Below, in pieces: positions 41,097 to 52,380 of a stretch of 61,553 bases of DNA. How positions within the stretch are numbered: the stretch's first letter is position 1; every line of letters begins with the position of its first letter. Source of the DNA: Rhypophila decipiens (taxonomy: Eukaryota; Ascomycota; Sordariomycetes; Sordariales; Naviculisporaceae); contig MU858256.1 in assembly GCA_033297075.1 (NCBI GenBank), positions 1 through 61,553 on the forward strand. The letters are read 5' to 3'. A model generated the notes under the pieces. That model made no database searches, had not been told where the DNA came from, and saw only the letters and a list, made by a program, of their open reading frames with translations. The position numbers were made by a program, and so were the translations under genes.

Positions 41097-43823
41097 CTAC
41101 GCAATGCATATCCTCTCCCTCCTCATAACGGGCAGAGACGCCTCATTCGTCTTCCAACGATGTACCGCAGCCCACGTCCATCTTGGTGCCCCGGGATTTG
41201 CGCCCAGTTTCATTCTCGGCCGGTGGAGCCCCTGCACTATCAGATCCCTGGTCCCTAGAATGGCAACAAGTACTTCTTCTTCCTGTTCTTCTTTGGCGGC
41301 GGTGCTCCTAGTATTCTCCTTGTCTTTCATCTTCTTCATCTTCCCGAACCGCGGCTGACCCTTCCCAGCTGCTGGCAGTGGTAACTGGCCCAAATCAAGA
41401 TGATATCGCGCATCTTGTGCTGGTTGGATAATAGCGCCCCATTTGTAGCCTTTTGGTATTAGGCTTTGAAATGCTATTTGTTCGAGGTATCTCGTGGTCC
41501 CAGGTTCAGAAGGCGTGCCAGCGCTGCTACTGGCACCGGGGGTAGAGACATTTGCTACTGGGAATTGCGATATCCGCCACTCAGCCAAAAGGCCTTTCTC
41601 CGTCACGATGCCCTTGACGCAGTTTTCTTCGTTGACGGTAAGAAAGTCGCCCATATCATGGTCTTTCTGTTGGCCTGCGAGATTGGGGCATTCCGGTGCC
41701 CATGAGAGCCCGGGTATGGATACCCCACTCGAAGATTTCAGCCTGCTGGTCTCGGAGAGGAGGAAGGCGGTCGAGACTTCGACGGGTAGTTTCCTGGTCT
41801 GCAGAGACGGCCAGAAATCTTGGGCTGTGTGAGAAGGCGCTTCTTGACAGAGTAAGCTCCATATGACAATGTCGTCGCCGGCGCGGGATGCGTGCCGGTT
41901 GTTGAGCACGGCGGCGGCTTTATCCACAGGAAGTGTTTCGAGGGTTTTGCTTCCCTCCCAGCCGGTGGTGGCGCGGTAGTAGTTTGGGGCGGGAATTAGA
42001 TGGGGAGTGGTGAAGAACAGGTTGCTGAGGGATATATCCCCCGCCGACCAGACTGCAACGAGCATGTCCTGGAGTCTGACTGTTGTGTCGTCTCTACCGA
42101 GGAGGTAAATGTTCGTGGCGCGCATGGCTTCAAGGAAGGTCCAGGCTCGTACGTTCCAGTCACAGACTAGTACTGTGGCAAGGATGGACTCCATCGTTTG
42201 GAGGGTGGGGTTGCTGAGGTCTAGCGACATGATGTCGCGGTCGCAGACTAGCGTGACTTTGCTTCCAAGGAAGACGTCGTTGATGTGTGAGATCTCGTCG
42301 AGTCGGAGCTTATGGTCGTGTGGAATGCAAGGTGTGTCCATCCAGTATGAGACACACCCTAGGTTGCGAGATACTCTCTCAAACCGACGGTGCAGACAGA
42401 GGTTGAAGCCGCCTGTGTAAGAGTCCGGGGTGGGGGACAGCAGTGCGTTTCCAAAGATTTCGGGCCGGCCGCCTTGTCCGTGGCTCCAAACGTGGGAAAC
42501 GGCCATATTATCGTGTCCTGCTGATGTATAGCGAATGTGCGTATTATCGGTCTCGGTCAGGGACACAGCCCGGCCTTTATCGCTTGGGAGGCCTCGGTAA
42601 GAGGTTTCGTCCCACATCAGCTTACGGCAACCTCCTCGGCAGGACTCTGCATGGGCGGACTGGTCCTGGATGACTGCACCCTTGAAGCGCATACAATTCT
42701 CGGCGCTGTCTCCCTTGCACTGCTCAGAGCGACCAGGAGACACGACCATACATCTCGGCCCCTGGTGGCTGTATGCCTGGGCAAACCGCTCTCTGAGTAT
42801 TCGTAGATCAGGTGGCATCGCTGCCTGGTCTTGGGAAACAAGCTTGTAAGCCCAGTTGCACATGTATGGTGGAGTCGCCTCGGTCGATTCGGTTGTTGCT
42901 AGTTTGCTCATCATGTTTACGCCCACAACTCCCATCCTTGGGTAGAAGATGACGGTTTCAGGGTTTCTGAGCTGCATCCCGAGCCGACAATGGTGCTGTA
43001 GCATGGTCATCCGGTGCCAGGCGGCCCATAGCAAGGCACGCATCAGAAACAGACCATGACTGAGTGGCGCTGTCCCGGCGTTTGTGGCCTTGGTGGTAGC
43101 CTCGAAGCAGCGCGAGATGTCATTGGCAGCGTCGGCCATCCGGCTGATGCTAACGGATTCCTCGGCCCATGCGATATGCATGGTCAACCGCAGCGTGTTG
43201 GAGTCGACGAACCGCACAGCCATAAGATTCTCCCACTTCTTTTCTAGCCCAGGGAGGAAGTATCCCTCATCGAGACCCGGCAGATACGCCTCGTGACCGG
43301 AAAAGGGGGGCGGTGTAGCCGGAAGACGACCAAGAATATGACAGGCATCCACGGTGATGGACTCGCTGTCAGTGTCAAGAGGCTTGACAGCAGAACCAAA
43401 TGGTCCCGCCTGACGGCATATCTTAAGTTGATCCCGATCAAGCCAATCCACTATGGAACGAACAAAGACCGGAGTGTCCTGAGGATCTGTGACAGCATCG
43501 GAGGCCACGGAGGGCTTCACGAAGGCCCAATCCACAAGTGTCTCGTTAGCCCTATCCAGTTCAAGATGCGCGGTTTCCCCTGATGTTGCTCGTTCCTTTT
43601 CGAGCAACCAGGCAGCGAAGGGCCGTGTGATGGGAGGTAGATGAAGCCCGCGCGATTCTTCGGTGAGACTCTTGTATTCTTCGAGAAATTCGCTATGATG
43701 GATGAATCGTAGCGGGAGGCCCACAGAGTTGAGAGAAAGGGGCTCATCTCTATCCTTGCAGAGGAGTTTCTCAAGCCGGTTATGGGTGAACGCAAACTCG
43801 CTTTCCTCAAGATAGGTGACCAT
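41097..43823 (-). CDS. Large intronless HET-domain-like protein
   Basis: One exon, 908 aa from the ATG at 43823; an upstream in-frame ATG at 43931 would add 36 residues. Residues about 440-600 have the order of a HET domain (heterokaryon incompatibility, self/non-self recognition in fungi): MAVSHVWSHGQGG, then CVSYWMDTPCIPHDHKLR, ISHINDVFLGSKVTLVCDRDI, and VRAWTFLEAMRA, equivalent to the W-x-R-x-WT motif. Just before it is a Cys-rich segment (about 358-400) including CRGGC. The N-terminal 350 residues and the C-terminal 300 are unassigned; the C-terminus has a charged linker (KKMKDKENTRSTAAKEEQEEE). It lies between repeat array B and the telomere-type repeat, in an accessory island typical of HET genes. 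Confidence 0.78.
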   Translation of the reverse strand: MVTYLEESEFAFTHNRLEKLLCKDRDEPLSLNSVGLPLRFIHHSEFLEEYKSLTEESRGLHLPPITRPFAAWLLEKERATSGETAHLELDRANETLVDWAFVKPSVASDAVTDPQDTPVFVRSIVDWLDRDQLKICRQAGPFGSAVKPLDTDSESITVDACHILGRLPATPPPFSGHEAYLPGLDEGYFLPGLEKKWENLMAVRFVDSNTLRLTMHIAWAEESVSISRMADAANDISRCFEATTKATNAGTAPLSHGLFLMRALLWAAWHRMTMLQHHCRLGMQLRNPETVIFYPRMGVVGVNMMSKLATTESTEATPPYMCNWAYKLVSQDQAAMPPDLRILRERFAQAYSHQGPRCMVVSPGRSEQCKGDSAENCMRFKGAVIQDQSAHAESCRGGCRKLMWDETSYRGLPSDKGRAVSLTETDNTHIRYTSAGHDNMAVSHVWSHGQGGRPEIFGNALLSPTPDSYTGGFNLCLHRRFERVSRNLGCVSYWMDTPCIPHDHKLRLDEISHINDVFLGSKVTLVCDRDIMSLDLSNPTLQTMESILATVLVCDWNVRAWTFLEAMRATNIYLLGRDDTTVRLQDMLVAVWSAGDISLSNLFFTTPHLIPAPNYYRATTGWEGSKTLETLPVDKAAAVLNNRHASRAGDDIVIWSLLCQEAPSHTAQDFWPSLQTRKLPVEVSTAFLLSETSRLKSSSGVSIPGLSWAPECPNLAGQQKDHDMGDFLTVNEENCVKGIVTEKGLLAEWRISQFPVANVSTPGASSSAGTPSEPGTTRYLEQIAFQSLIPKGYKWGAIIQPAQDARYHLDLGQLPLPAAGKGQPRFGKMKKMKDKENTRSTAAKEEQEEEVLVAILGTRDLIVQGLHRPRMKLGANPGAPRWTWAAVHRWKTNEASLPVMRRERICIA

Positions 43824-44646
43824 GATGCCTTGCGTGATATTGCTCCTAGGAGGGATTGAGGTCACTCGCAAATGCCTGTTGGGCGTTCTTGTCTGCGGCC
43901 AAGCATGATAGTTTGTGTTGGACCAACACATGGCCGTTTTGGGGGACCTCCTCCGACGACAGGGGAGCGGCCGCCTAATGCAGTTGGCTATTTACGCAGG
44001 TGCTGTAATTGGAGGGGAAGGATTGAGGAAGGATCGGGTTTAGTCACTTCATAAGTGCAGGCTCTCAACTGTGGCTATGTGGTGCTTTCAGAACGGGACA
44101 TCGAGCCAGCATCAGCTAACCATATACGCCGATGTTCTGGGCACCAACTACTCACCCCCTATATAGCAGACCACGATTTATGGTGGTGACAACAGAAAGA
44201 TACCCGGCGTTTTGGCATCTTGGGACAGGGGAGCAGCCCCATGCCAGTAGGAAGTTGTCTCATGGTCGGTCTCTATGACTGACAGAGAGTCCAAGTCCGA
44301 TGGTCCTGATTCACCCGGGGGGGGTTTGCTCCTCAAGCAGAGCCTCCGCGTGAGCCGGCCACACTTGATAATTCCGTAAATGGTAAGTGGCCAGGGTTAG
44401 GGTTAGGGTTAGGGTTACTGGTTTACTGATCATTATCCGAATAGAAGCGCCATCGAGAGAGAGCAGTGTGGCCGTTCATGCCCAATTCATCATCTGATTA
44501 TATTAGCCGCGCAAGCCTCAAAAAGGCTGTGCAGTCATCAACTATATATAGTGTCTAACATTATGTATAAATCTCATTATCTGTCATCATTTCCAAGCAT
44601 CATCATTACTGCTCACCCATTCCCTCTCACACTTGCTGAATGCCCC
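43824..44646. other. Intergenic with interstitial telomeric repeat
   Basis: Upstream of the HET-like gene and downstream of the copper amine oxidase. It holds the TTAGGG run at 44393-44417 and a G7 run at about 44319. No gene seen. Confidence 0.5.
44393..44417 (+). repeat. Interstitial telomere repeat (TTAGGG)4
   Basis: Four uninterrupted TTAGGG-type units read on the plus strand (AGGGTTAGGGTTAGGG and onwards, ending GGTTA). TTAGGG is the telomere repeat of most filamentous ascomycetes. Sequence continues for at least 17 kb on the right, so this is not the chromosome end. Confidence 0.9.
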
Positions 44647-47172
44647 CTACTCAATACCCTGTGTGTCAAAGAACGGATTGTTAGGGTCAAAGGGGAACTT
44701 CCTGACGACAATATCGCCCGTGTAGTTCCAGTGATTCGTCTTGACAGGCGTGTAGTCCAGCTTGCAGGTCGTGATATTATCCGCCGATGTGAACTTGTTG
44801 AATTCCTCAACATGCGAAGTGACACCGTCCTCGTAGTCAATGCGGATCTGGTGAACGGTGCGGCGGCTGACATCAGAGAGGAAGTAGTTGCTCGGCATGA
44901 ACTGGATACCGGAATGCGCCGTCGTCATGACCGTGTTGGGCAAATCGCCCGTGTGAGGGACGTGGTGCATGCCCAAGTTGACCCACAAGACCAGGTCCTC
45001 CTTTCGGAGACACTCGCCGTCGAAGAACTTGGCAAAGTCTACAGGCGGGTCGACCGTGTCCATGTTGTTGTACGCGTGGGCGACTCTAGGTTCCGTGTCC
45101 TTTTGCTTGGTGAACTGGAGGTCGTACTCGGCCCAGTGGGCGGCGTTGAGGAGGTTGCTGCTGTTCTTGACGGTCAAGTGCGAGGTTCCTGTGTAAGGCA
45201 GAACACGATAGCCGCGGTATTCGCCGTACTTGTTCTTTTCATCCTCGTTGACGATAAGGACCTGGGTCGCGCCATTCTCGCCCCAGTTGAACCTGCTCTC
45301 GGTCTCGTTCTCGATGAAGGTGCGCTCGAGCTTCATGGTGTTGCGCGCCTTGCCCTTGGACCAGGGGTAGGTCACGGTCGCGGGGACCATGGACATCAGC
45401 TCGACGCTGTTGTTGGTGCCCAGGATGTCAAAGTCGGCCTTGAAGTTGAGGACATGGTCGTGCATGCTGCCGCTCAGCGCATCGTGGATGTGGAAGCCAT
45501 AGTCTCCGTTGTTGGCCCAGTATGCGGACTGGATATAGCCAGAGGCACGAACCTCGACAGAGATGGATCCATCGACGAAGAATGAATAGGTAAAGGTGTA
45601 GTCGTAGTTTCCGACGGTCGAAACGGACCTCAGCACAAAGTAGTTGTTCTTGGTGATGGAGACGAATGTGTCGGTGGAGTGGCGCTGAATAGGGTAGTCG
45701 GCTGTGGCCTCGAAAAGACAGATGCTGTTGATGTGGGTGTGGGTTGTCTCGGCGATGTAGAAAGACGTGTTGACATAGGTCGCGTAGGCAGGGCAGTCGT
45801 ATCCTTGGACAAGCTCAAAGGCATAAGGACCAAACCCGTAAAAGGTATCCAAGTAGGCGGTGCCAGACTGCATGGGGTCGATGCCAGCGTAGTGAGCCAG
45901 GGCTTCTTGCAGGCCGAGCTCGTACAGAATTCTCTCGCCCTTGTAGCGAATATCGTAAAGGTTGACACCGGTGTCGCGGTTGAAGGAGATGTAGAAGCTA
46001 TAGTCTTGCCACTCGACGTAATTCTCCTTGTGATCGATGCCGAATCGAGCGCCAGCGGGAGCAACCTGCTCAGGGGGGTGGTACTCGTCGAGGGGCAGAG
46101 GCTCGCCAGCCTGGTCGGTCCAGGCCCACTCACCGTCGATGGCTGGAAGGTTCTTCTCAAAGGGGGCCGACTCGCTCCAATAGGCAGCCCGGAAGGCCTC
46201 GGTGGTCTCGTAGAAGATGTTGTTGTAAAGCCATCCCTCAAACTTCCACGTGCTCGGGTCTCGGCCAGCAGTCATGTCGGTCATGAAATACAGACCAAGA
46301 GGCAAAAGGGTCCCGGAATCAAACAGGTCGGTAGAGGAGGCCCAGAATGCATCCCACCGAATGATGCTGTTGTCTTCCTGCCAAACAGGATCGATGCCCC
46401 AAACAACAAGAGTGTCGTTTTCCAGGCCCATGACGGTGGCGTTCCAGAGATCGAGGGTGATGTCGGCAATCTCGGCGCCGAGCTTGTACACCCATTCGGT
46501 ATAGAAGGACTCAGAGTCGGCGACCAGGTTGCGGACCTTGCCATCGCCCGTGTTCTTGTTGTAGGGGTACGTCAGGGGCTCCCACGAGGCGGTTTTGTTG
46601 TCGATGGGGAGAGGTCCAACCAGGATGTCGGCGTAGTAGGGCGTCTCGGTCGCCCGGTTGTTGAGAAGAACATGTGCATATTTTGTCGGGGGAGCGGCAG
46701 TCCCATCAACGTATGCGAGGGCATCAGTCTTGTTGGGCCACATGGCCTCGACAAGTTGGCTATCGAAGCATGTTAGCAATTCCCATAATAGGAGTAAATG
46801 TCGTGTGTTCCCATTCACTCACATTACGTTGTCCCACTCTCCGGCATCATCAGAAGTGGTGAGATTCAGTTCCGGTTGCGCAAACAGCCACTCGACCACG
46901 CCGGCGGTCTCGACATCGCTCAAAGCCCCCCAGATGTTGGCCTTGGGGGCGGTTATGTCCTTGGCAAGGGTTTTGGCGCAGGTCTCGTTGTTGGCCTTCT
47001 TGCCCATGGCGCGCCGGATGTGGTTCGACATCTTCTTCCTGCTGGGCCCCTTGTACGCCCAAGGGAGCTTGGGTTCGACAGTTGGGCGAGCAAAGACATC
47101 CTCGGTGACAGTGCTGAGCAGGAGGAGCGAGGTCACGAGTGCCCTCGGGCTGAGGCAATCGAGGATCCCCAT
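44647..47172 (-). CDS. Secreted copper amine oxidase (TPQ-dependent)
   Basis: Two exons (46823-47172, 44647-46759; intron 46760-46822) give 820 aa. An N-terminal signal peptide is seen (ALVTSLLLLSTVTEDVFA). The enzyme oxidises primary amines to aldehydes, releasing ammonia and hydrogen peroxide. Catalytic features in order: the Asp base in TAYLDTFYGFGPYAFEL (Asp about 421); STVGNYDYTFTYSF, whose first Tyr (about 502) is the residue that matures into topaquinone; the copper pair in SMHDHVLNFKADFDILG (His about 550 and 552); and a C-terminal NLGMHHVPHTGDLPNTVMTTAHSGIQF with the third copper His and the family ending. Many N-x-S/T sites fit secretion. An alternative start 10 codons upstream (47202) would put the signal peptide further in. 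Confidence 0.93.
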
Positions 47173-48899
47173 CGTCGGTGTCTCGTGAAGGTTGAGATGC
47201 AAGCTTGTGACTGGGGAAGCTGAGGAGAAGAAGTATGCGCGGGGAGCTCGCTACCACCAGAGTGACCAGACCTTATATATCCTTGTTGTCAGGGTCCCAA
47301 CACACCGAGATAAAGGTTCCAACTGCGACCATACCCTGGGTTGGTGATTTCTGTACGTCATTGGGTTCGCAGCATCGATATCTTGATCCAATGGATAACA
47401 GTGGGCTGCATCCGTCGTGCACGGAGGATGATGGGTGGGAGCTCGAGGGTGCGAGGAGAGCTGCTATCGCGAGTTGTCCCATGAGCTAGTCCCGGTTTGG
47501 AACTTGGATCCCACGGCACCCCAACTCGTAGTCTCTGTCGGATACATCTTGTTATCCCTCTTTTTCCCCCAGTTTACCGAGTATGGAGATTGGTGGACTC
47601 CTGGTTCCGCACCTTGTAGCCCTGCCTAGAAACGGTATAAATTCGCTACAGGGTTCTCTCACTTTACACGGAGTCGGAGTAAGCGGAGCACTTGCTCTGC
47701 TACCTGGGATAATATATTGTAAGTCGGACATGGCACGATGGCACTGCATAAAGGTACCAACCAACAAATACCCGGCGTGTACCCTTCTTTCGCAGCCAAT
47801 AGTAAACAGTGCCGAGAGCCCAGGATACACTCATGGTTCTGTGCGGTGCAGCCGAAATAGCAGTCTGGAGGTGGGTAAAGTGACTCAAGTGAGCGTTTGC
47901 AGCCTGAAGTGCATGGGTCAACGATTACGGGTTATAATCGGTCCTAAACCCTCCAGAACTACACAAAGGGTAGTAACACCTCGCAACCGGCTGCAAAGCA
48001 GAGACCTGAGATTCTGTTCGTTGTTTCCTGAGAGTCTGGACTGCCATGCTTGTTGGTTACTGTGTCAGTTACACAGCAGCGGGGATTATTGAACCATGTA
48101 TGATGTAGTATCGGATCCAACTGATACCAATCCGGGCTCGTTATCGTGAGTCTGTCACTGGCTGCCTCACCGAAAGCTCGCACACAACATTGGGACGAAC
48201 ACCGAGAAGCGGGGTCACGGAAACCAGCGCCGGTTCGGTCAATGACGACCGCGATATCTCTCGCCGATAGTCGAAGGCGTGGGTGAACTTGTCAAGGAAC
48301 GTCTGTGGTCGGCGATCTCGATTTGCTCAAAGGCGTCTGATAAGAACTTCTAGTTCTGGACTTGAGGAGGTTGGGATAGGACGCTAGGCAAGTTGATGGT
48401 GGTGATAATCCTACCGGCCGAGGTCAAAGCCAAGGCGGGGTTGTTCGGCCCCACACCTTATCGCGACCCTGCAGGTTGTTTCCTTCCACGACATCCGTCT
48501 TCCCAGTCGTTCCTGACGACAGAGTGGGGGCTACATGAACTGGACTTTCTGTCCATTTTGGGAAACACTGACGTGCCTGCAGGTTGATGGCTCAACATGA
48601 AGCTTGTTTTTCTATCAAGAAACTGGACCCATTGTACCGACGGGTAGTCGGCGGATAGTCCCACCGGCATGCCTATCCAACGAATCCGGGATAACTCATC
48701 GGCTGCAGTCTCGGTCTCGTCGGGATAGCCAAAGCACTTTACGTGGTTCAAAAACACCGTAGTACCGGCAAGTAGGGAAAGCTTGAATGAACACGACTAC
48801 CCAAGAACCCACCACCCAAGAACCCACTACCCAAGACACTCTTGTTGTTGCTATCACGATTCACGCCTTCTAGACCCGTCCATCTAGATCCAAAACTCT
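47173..48899. other. Intergenic, 1.7 kb
   Basis: No supported gene. A short tandem repeat of about 15 bp (ACCCAAGAACCCACC type, near 48798-48836) is the only structure noted. Confidence 0.45.
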
Positions 48900-49592
48900 C
48901 TAGTCCCTGCTCCATGGCAGCTCGAGCGCTCCATCCTCCAGCCCAGTCACGCACTGGATCCGCTTGGATTGCGTGAACCGGAAATACACAGTCCACGACT
49001 TCTTGTGCCCCGGCCATGTGTCAGCTTTGAAGAAGCTATTGGTCATGCGAATCTGCCCGCGCCGACCCTCAAAGAAATTGGAGAGCTCCTCAAGCACCGA
49101 GGGCGTCTCGATACGCTTCGGGCCGTAGAGCACCGCGATGATCTCGACAGAACTGTACGGACCTGCCCTCCAAGGTCGATCTACTGTCATAAGGGACGCG
49201 GGCCCTCCGTATTTGTGAGCGGCGGGAAACAGCGTGATCGGAAACACGTGCTCGGCTGTATTGAGGAGATGGATATCGTCTTGATCTTCGTACTGATACA
49301 AGACGGTCAAGGTCTTGATGGTGCCGAATATTGGGTCGGGGACTAGGACTCGATGGACGGTGTGCATGTCGAGCACGAGGGTCTCGGAGGCGCTGATCAT
49401 GGCTCGGACGTCTTCGGTGACGTTGACGCCTCCCCAGGTCGCGCCGGCGATCTTGAGGCGGGCAGGTTGGTCAGGACGACGAGGGACGGTCACCTCCATC
49501 TTTGTGTAGGTTGGAGTCGGCTCGTCAACCGAGTGGTAGGCAGACTTTTCCGACTTGTCATCGCTGATTGTTTCCCAGTCTTCTAACTTCAT
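48900..49592 (-). CDS. Small fungal protein, DUF3395-like beta domain
   Basis: An intronless 230-aa frame. Residues 45-105 follow a pattern I associate with DUF3395 (DnaJ C11-type) domains: KIAGATWGGVNVTEDVRAMISASETLVLDMHTVHRVLVPDPIFGTIKTLTVLYQY; that is, a beta strand, GG-V-VT-V, then DP-x-G-x-K-x-L-V-Y. A second, weaker strand set follows: DRPWRAGPYSSVEIIAVLYGPKRI. There is no signal peptide or membrane segment. The role is unknown. The assignment is by pattern memory and should be treated as tentative; the coding nature is supported by length, clean stop and conserved-looking motif. Confidence 0.6.
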   Translation of the reverse strand: MKLEDWETISDDKSEKSAYHSVDEPTPTYTKMEVTVPRRPDQPARLKIAGATWGGVNVTEDVRAMISASETLVLDMHTVHRVLVPDPIFGTIKTLTVLYQYEDQDDIHLLNTAEHVFPITLFPAAHKYGGPASLMTVDRPWRAGPYSSVEIIAVLYGPKRIETPSVLEELSNFFEGRRGQIRMTNSFFKADTWPGHKKSWTVYFRFTQSKRIQCVTGLEDGALELPWSRD

Positions 49593-50162
49593 GTTGGATC
49601 AATCTTTTGTGATGGTCCCGGTTGCGGTTGAGGTTCCGTGTATGTGGAGAAGGGAGCGGAGTTGAAGAACTAAAAGAGATGGGAATCGGGCAGCTCGCGA
49701 GATCGCGTTCTTGAAGCCTAATTCAAGACGCGGGGGCTGTGTGCCTGATGGTTGCCTGAATACTGAAGGAAGGAGTGAGTGGCGAGGTGGTTGGAAGGAA
49801 CCGCGGCATTGGCGCGGCACAGCAGAGGTGTCGGATGTCACTTTGAGGGAAGATGCTTATTGGTTCATCAAGACCAGCTTTGAGCCCAATGATACTCATG
49901 AGAACAATCATTTCTGTCCTCATCCGTGTATATGAGTAAATCTCGCATTACACGGCGTTCAAGCCTTCAAGGCGGCACTAAGGTAAAGGAAAGCCGCAGT
50001 GGCATCACCAGTCTTCCTTCAATCCCCAATTCGACATTCCTGGAGCATTTGCTGTCTTGATTTGCTAGAAAAACATTCGGTGTGCTCGGTGAAATGTCGA
50101 AATCACCATGTCCCGACTCAATATGACTCCAGTCCAAGCCCAAGTCCATGTACCTGGTAGTA
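49593..50162. other. Intergenic, no gene seen
   Basis: Upstream of the DUF3395-like gene and downstream of the DUF3445 gene. Nothing further is visible. Confidence 0.5.
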
Positions 50163-51424
50163 TCAAGACCTCAAATACTCACAAACCCTCTTCCCCCATC
50201 TTATCCCCCCCTTATAAACCCACATGCCCGGCGCATTCCCCTTGCCCAAACCCTCAATAGCATCCGCCAGCTCTCCTCCAAGCCCCTCCCCCTTAATCTC
50301 ATCCAACCCATACAAATAAGTCTTGAAACTAAACATCAACGCCCCCGTCCTCGCCAACCTCGTCAGCGTCTGCAACTCGACCCTCATCCTCGCCTGCTCA
50401 ATATCAACCTCGACATCCCGCTCCACTTTGTCCGCCTCCTCAGCATGAACATGATTCATGCCTGGCGAGAATAACTCGGTATGCGTTTGTACCGACCAGT
50501 TTAACCGTTTGACGGGTTTATCGACTGTCGTGCGGGCAAAGAAACGCTCCATTGATGGTCCTATCTTGGAGTAAGACGGCACAGGTACGTGAATGGCTTT
50601 TAGCCCTTGTGCGAGCTTAGTAGACGGATCAAAACCGGCAGGGTGGCAGCATATAAACGCCACGGCTTTGTGCTCGTTTGGAAAGCTCGTCGAATCAGGA
50701 GGTTGGAGTTGGAGCAGGAAAAAGTCGTCTTCAATCGTCTGGGAGATGATCCGGAGGGCGGTTGATGGGTCGGATGGAGGAGGAGATAGCGGCGAGACGA
50801 GAGAGGTTACGTGGTTGTGAAAAGTTGTAACTGGGCCTGAAGGGGACGATGAAGTCTGGAGAGAAAACATTGTGGGAAATCGACTCGGGAGATAGGTGCC
50901 CAGGAGGTATTCGTAGACCTCGTAGACGGCGGGGACGCCCTCGGGGATGTAGCCCATCACTGTGGACTGGTGGTCGCGGACTATGGCCTTGCGGTTGGTG
51001 ATTCGGGACAGGTAGTTTTTGTCGATTTGAATCAGGTCGGACGGGGTGGTGTTCTTAAGAGCTATCAAGAAGCTTAGTATAAAGAGAGAGAGAGAGAGAG
51101 AGAGAGAGAGCAGGATTAATGAGCGACATGAAGAAAGTCCCTACCCATAGTAATGTGATATGTGGGCTTGAATGGCCGATGTTTCTCTGGCTCGGCCATG
51201 GCCCAGTCGAAATCAGTCAGAGACTCGATTTTGATATCAACTGGCTCATTTATGCCCTCCCCGGAAACCTTTGGCGGCGTAATCGATCCATCACTGCCAC
51301 TTTCAAGACCTGACTTCTCCCCCAATGGAGCTGGATTTGGTAATGGCGGTCTAGATGTTCTCAACCTGAGGAGTAGGGTGGCGGCTGCCAGAACGAACAG
51401 AATGGAAAATATGAGCAACGCCAT
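50163..51424 (-). CDS. DUF3445/HRQ family protein (heme-dependent oxidative N-demethylase-like)
   Basis: Two exons (51145-51424, 50163-51061) give 392 aa. Residues 2-20 (ALLIFSILFVLAAATLLLR) form an N-terminal membrane anchor. The domain begins at KPTYHITMALKNTTPSDLIQIDKNYLSRITNRKAIV, followed by EGVPAVYEVYEYLLGTYLPSRFPTMF, then the family's DDFFLLQL. The diagnostic ending MRVELQTLTRLARTGALMFSFKTYL corresponds to the R-x-E-x-QTL-x-RLPRSGA motif. Bacterial relatives are heme-dependent N-demethylases; the fungal proteins have no proven reaction. The intron (51062-51144) contains an (AG)14 microsatellite. The ATG at 51424 is the first in frame. Confidence 0.82.
51083..51110 (+). repeat. (AG)14 microsatellite inside an intron
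   Basis: A pure AG dinucleotide run located in the DUF3445 gene intron. On the transcribed strand it is a CT tract about 20 nt before the 3' splice site. Confidence 0.9.
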
Positions 51425-52380
51425 GGCTGAATAGGAGTGAGCAGCCAACCAGGCGACAACAAGAGGGTAAGCAGATGTGAATCACAATTCGATATGCCTC
51501 CAATACATATATGCCTGTACTGACCCCTCGTGTGACGTCTAGAGCAGAGGGGCAATTATTGCCCTTTACTTACTAGCGGCTGATAAGACCCGAGGGGTAG
51601 GAGCGGGCCGGTGGCAGTTACTAAGGTCTCTCCCGATTGCGGGGCTCACCGCGGCCGATGGCCGGATTTCGGGAACGCCAGCAGTCAGCTCGCCACCGGG
51701 CAGGTTGACCTTTCTGCAGATGACGAAATTAATCATGAATTTCCAGTCAATATTGGGCAGGATAGATGATGTGCTTACTTACTCTTCATGTTTTCGTTTC
51801 GGAATCCGGGATCTCCAACCTCATATTTGTTCGTTGAACGCAGCGGAGGTTCTGCTCCGAATTTCTTAACCTGAAATGGGCGGGTGGTTGGTAATTGAGA
51901 TGCAGGACCCAGATTGGTTCTCACAATGTGATGTGATATTATTATAAACTGCTTCAATAACACTGGGTATCATAGGGAAGAAAGAAACAAAACCATCGTG
52001 GCCCATACCGCCACCATAGCTACACACTCGAGTGACATCCACATCAGAAACGCTGTCGTTGGCATGTCACTCGTAATGGGCCGGTAGCTGCCCTGGACCA
52101 ACAAGTCCAAGCATCTGTACATAATCAGAGACGGCATCACGACTCCCCCAAGGCAATCACTTACCCTGCCGGTGTACTAAGGCTTCTCAAGCCAGCGCTA
52201 GCCAATAGCAGGACTAACTGACGCCAACCATCACTACCGGTAGCTGATCAAGAACATATAAACGCCGAGCCAGTGGGAAGCGGAGAGCGACGGACTTGCT
52301 CGCAGAACGGCCCGTTGCCGATCAACAGTGACTGACTTGCTGAAGAGCATAGTGTTCGTGCCTAAAAGACCGGTCAGTCG
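51425..52380. other. Intergenic, no gene seen
   Basis: About 1 kb between two minus-strand genes. Short frames only; no repeats. Confidence 0.5.

Noticed and set aside
44551..46776. Long plus-strand open frames (344 and 365 codons) opposite the copper amine oxidase
   Set aside because: They are mirror frames of a high-GC coding sequence; no family motif, while the minus strand has the full TPQ and copper-ligand set.
48341..48351. TCTGATAA near 48.34 kb considered as another iron-GATA site
   Set aside because: It reads GTCTGATAA, which fails the first position of ATCWGATAA.
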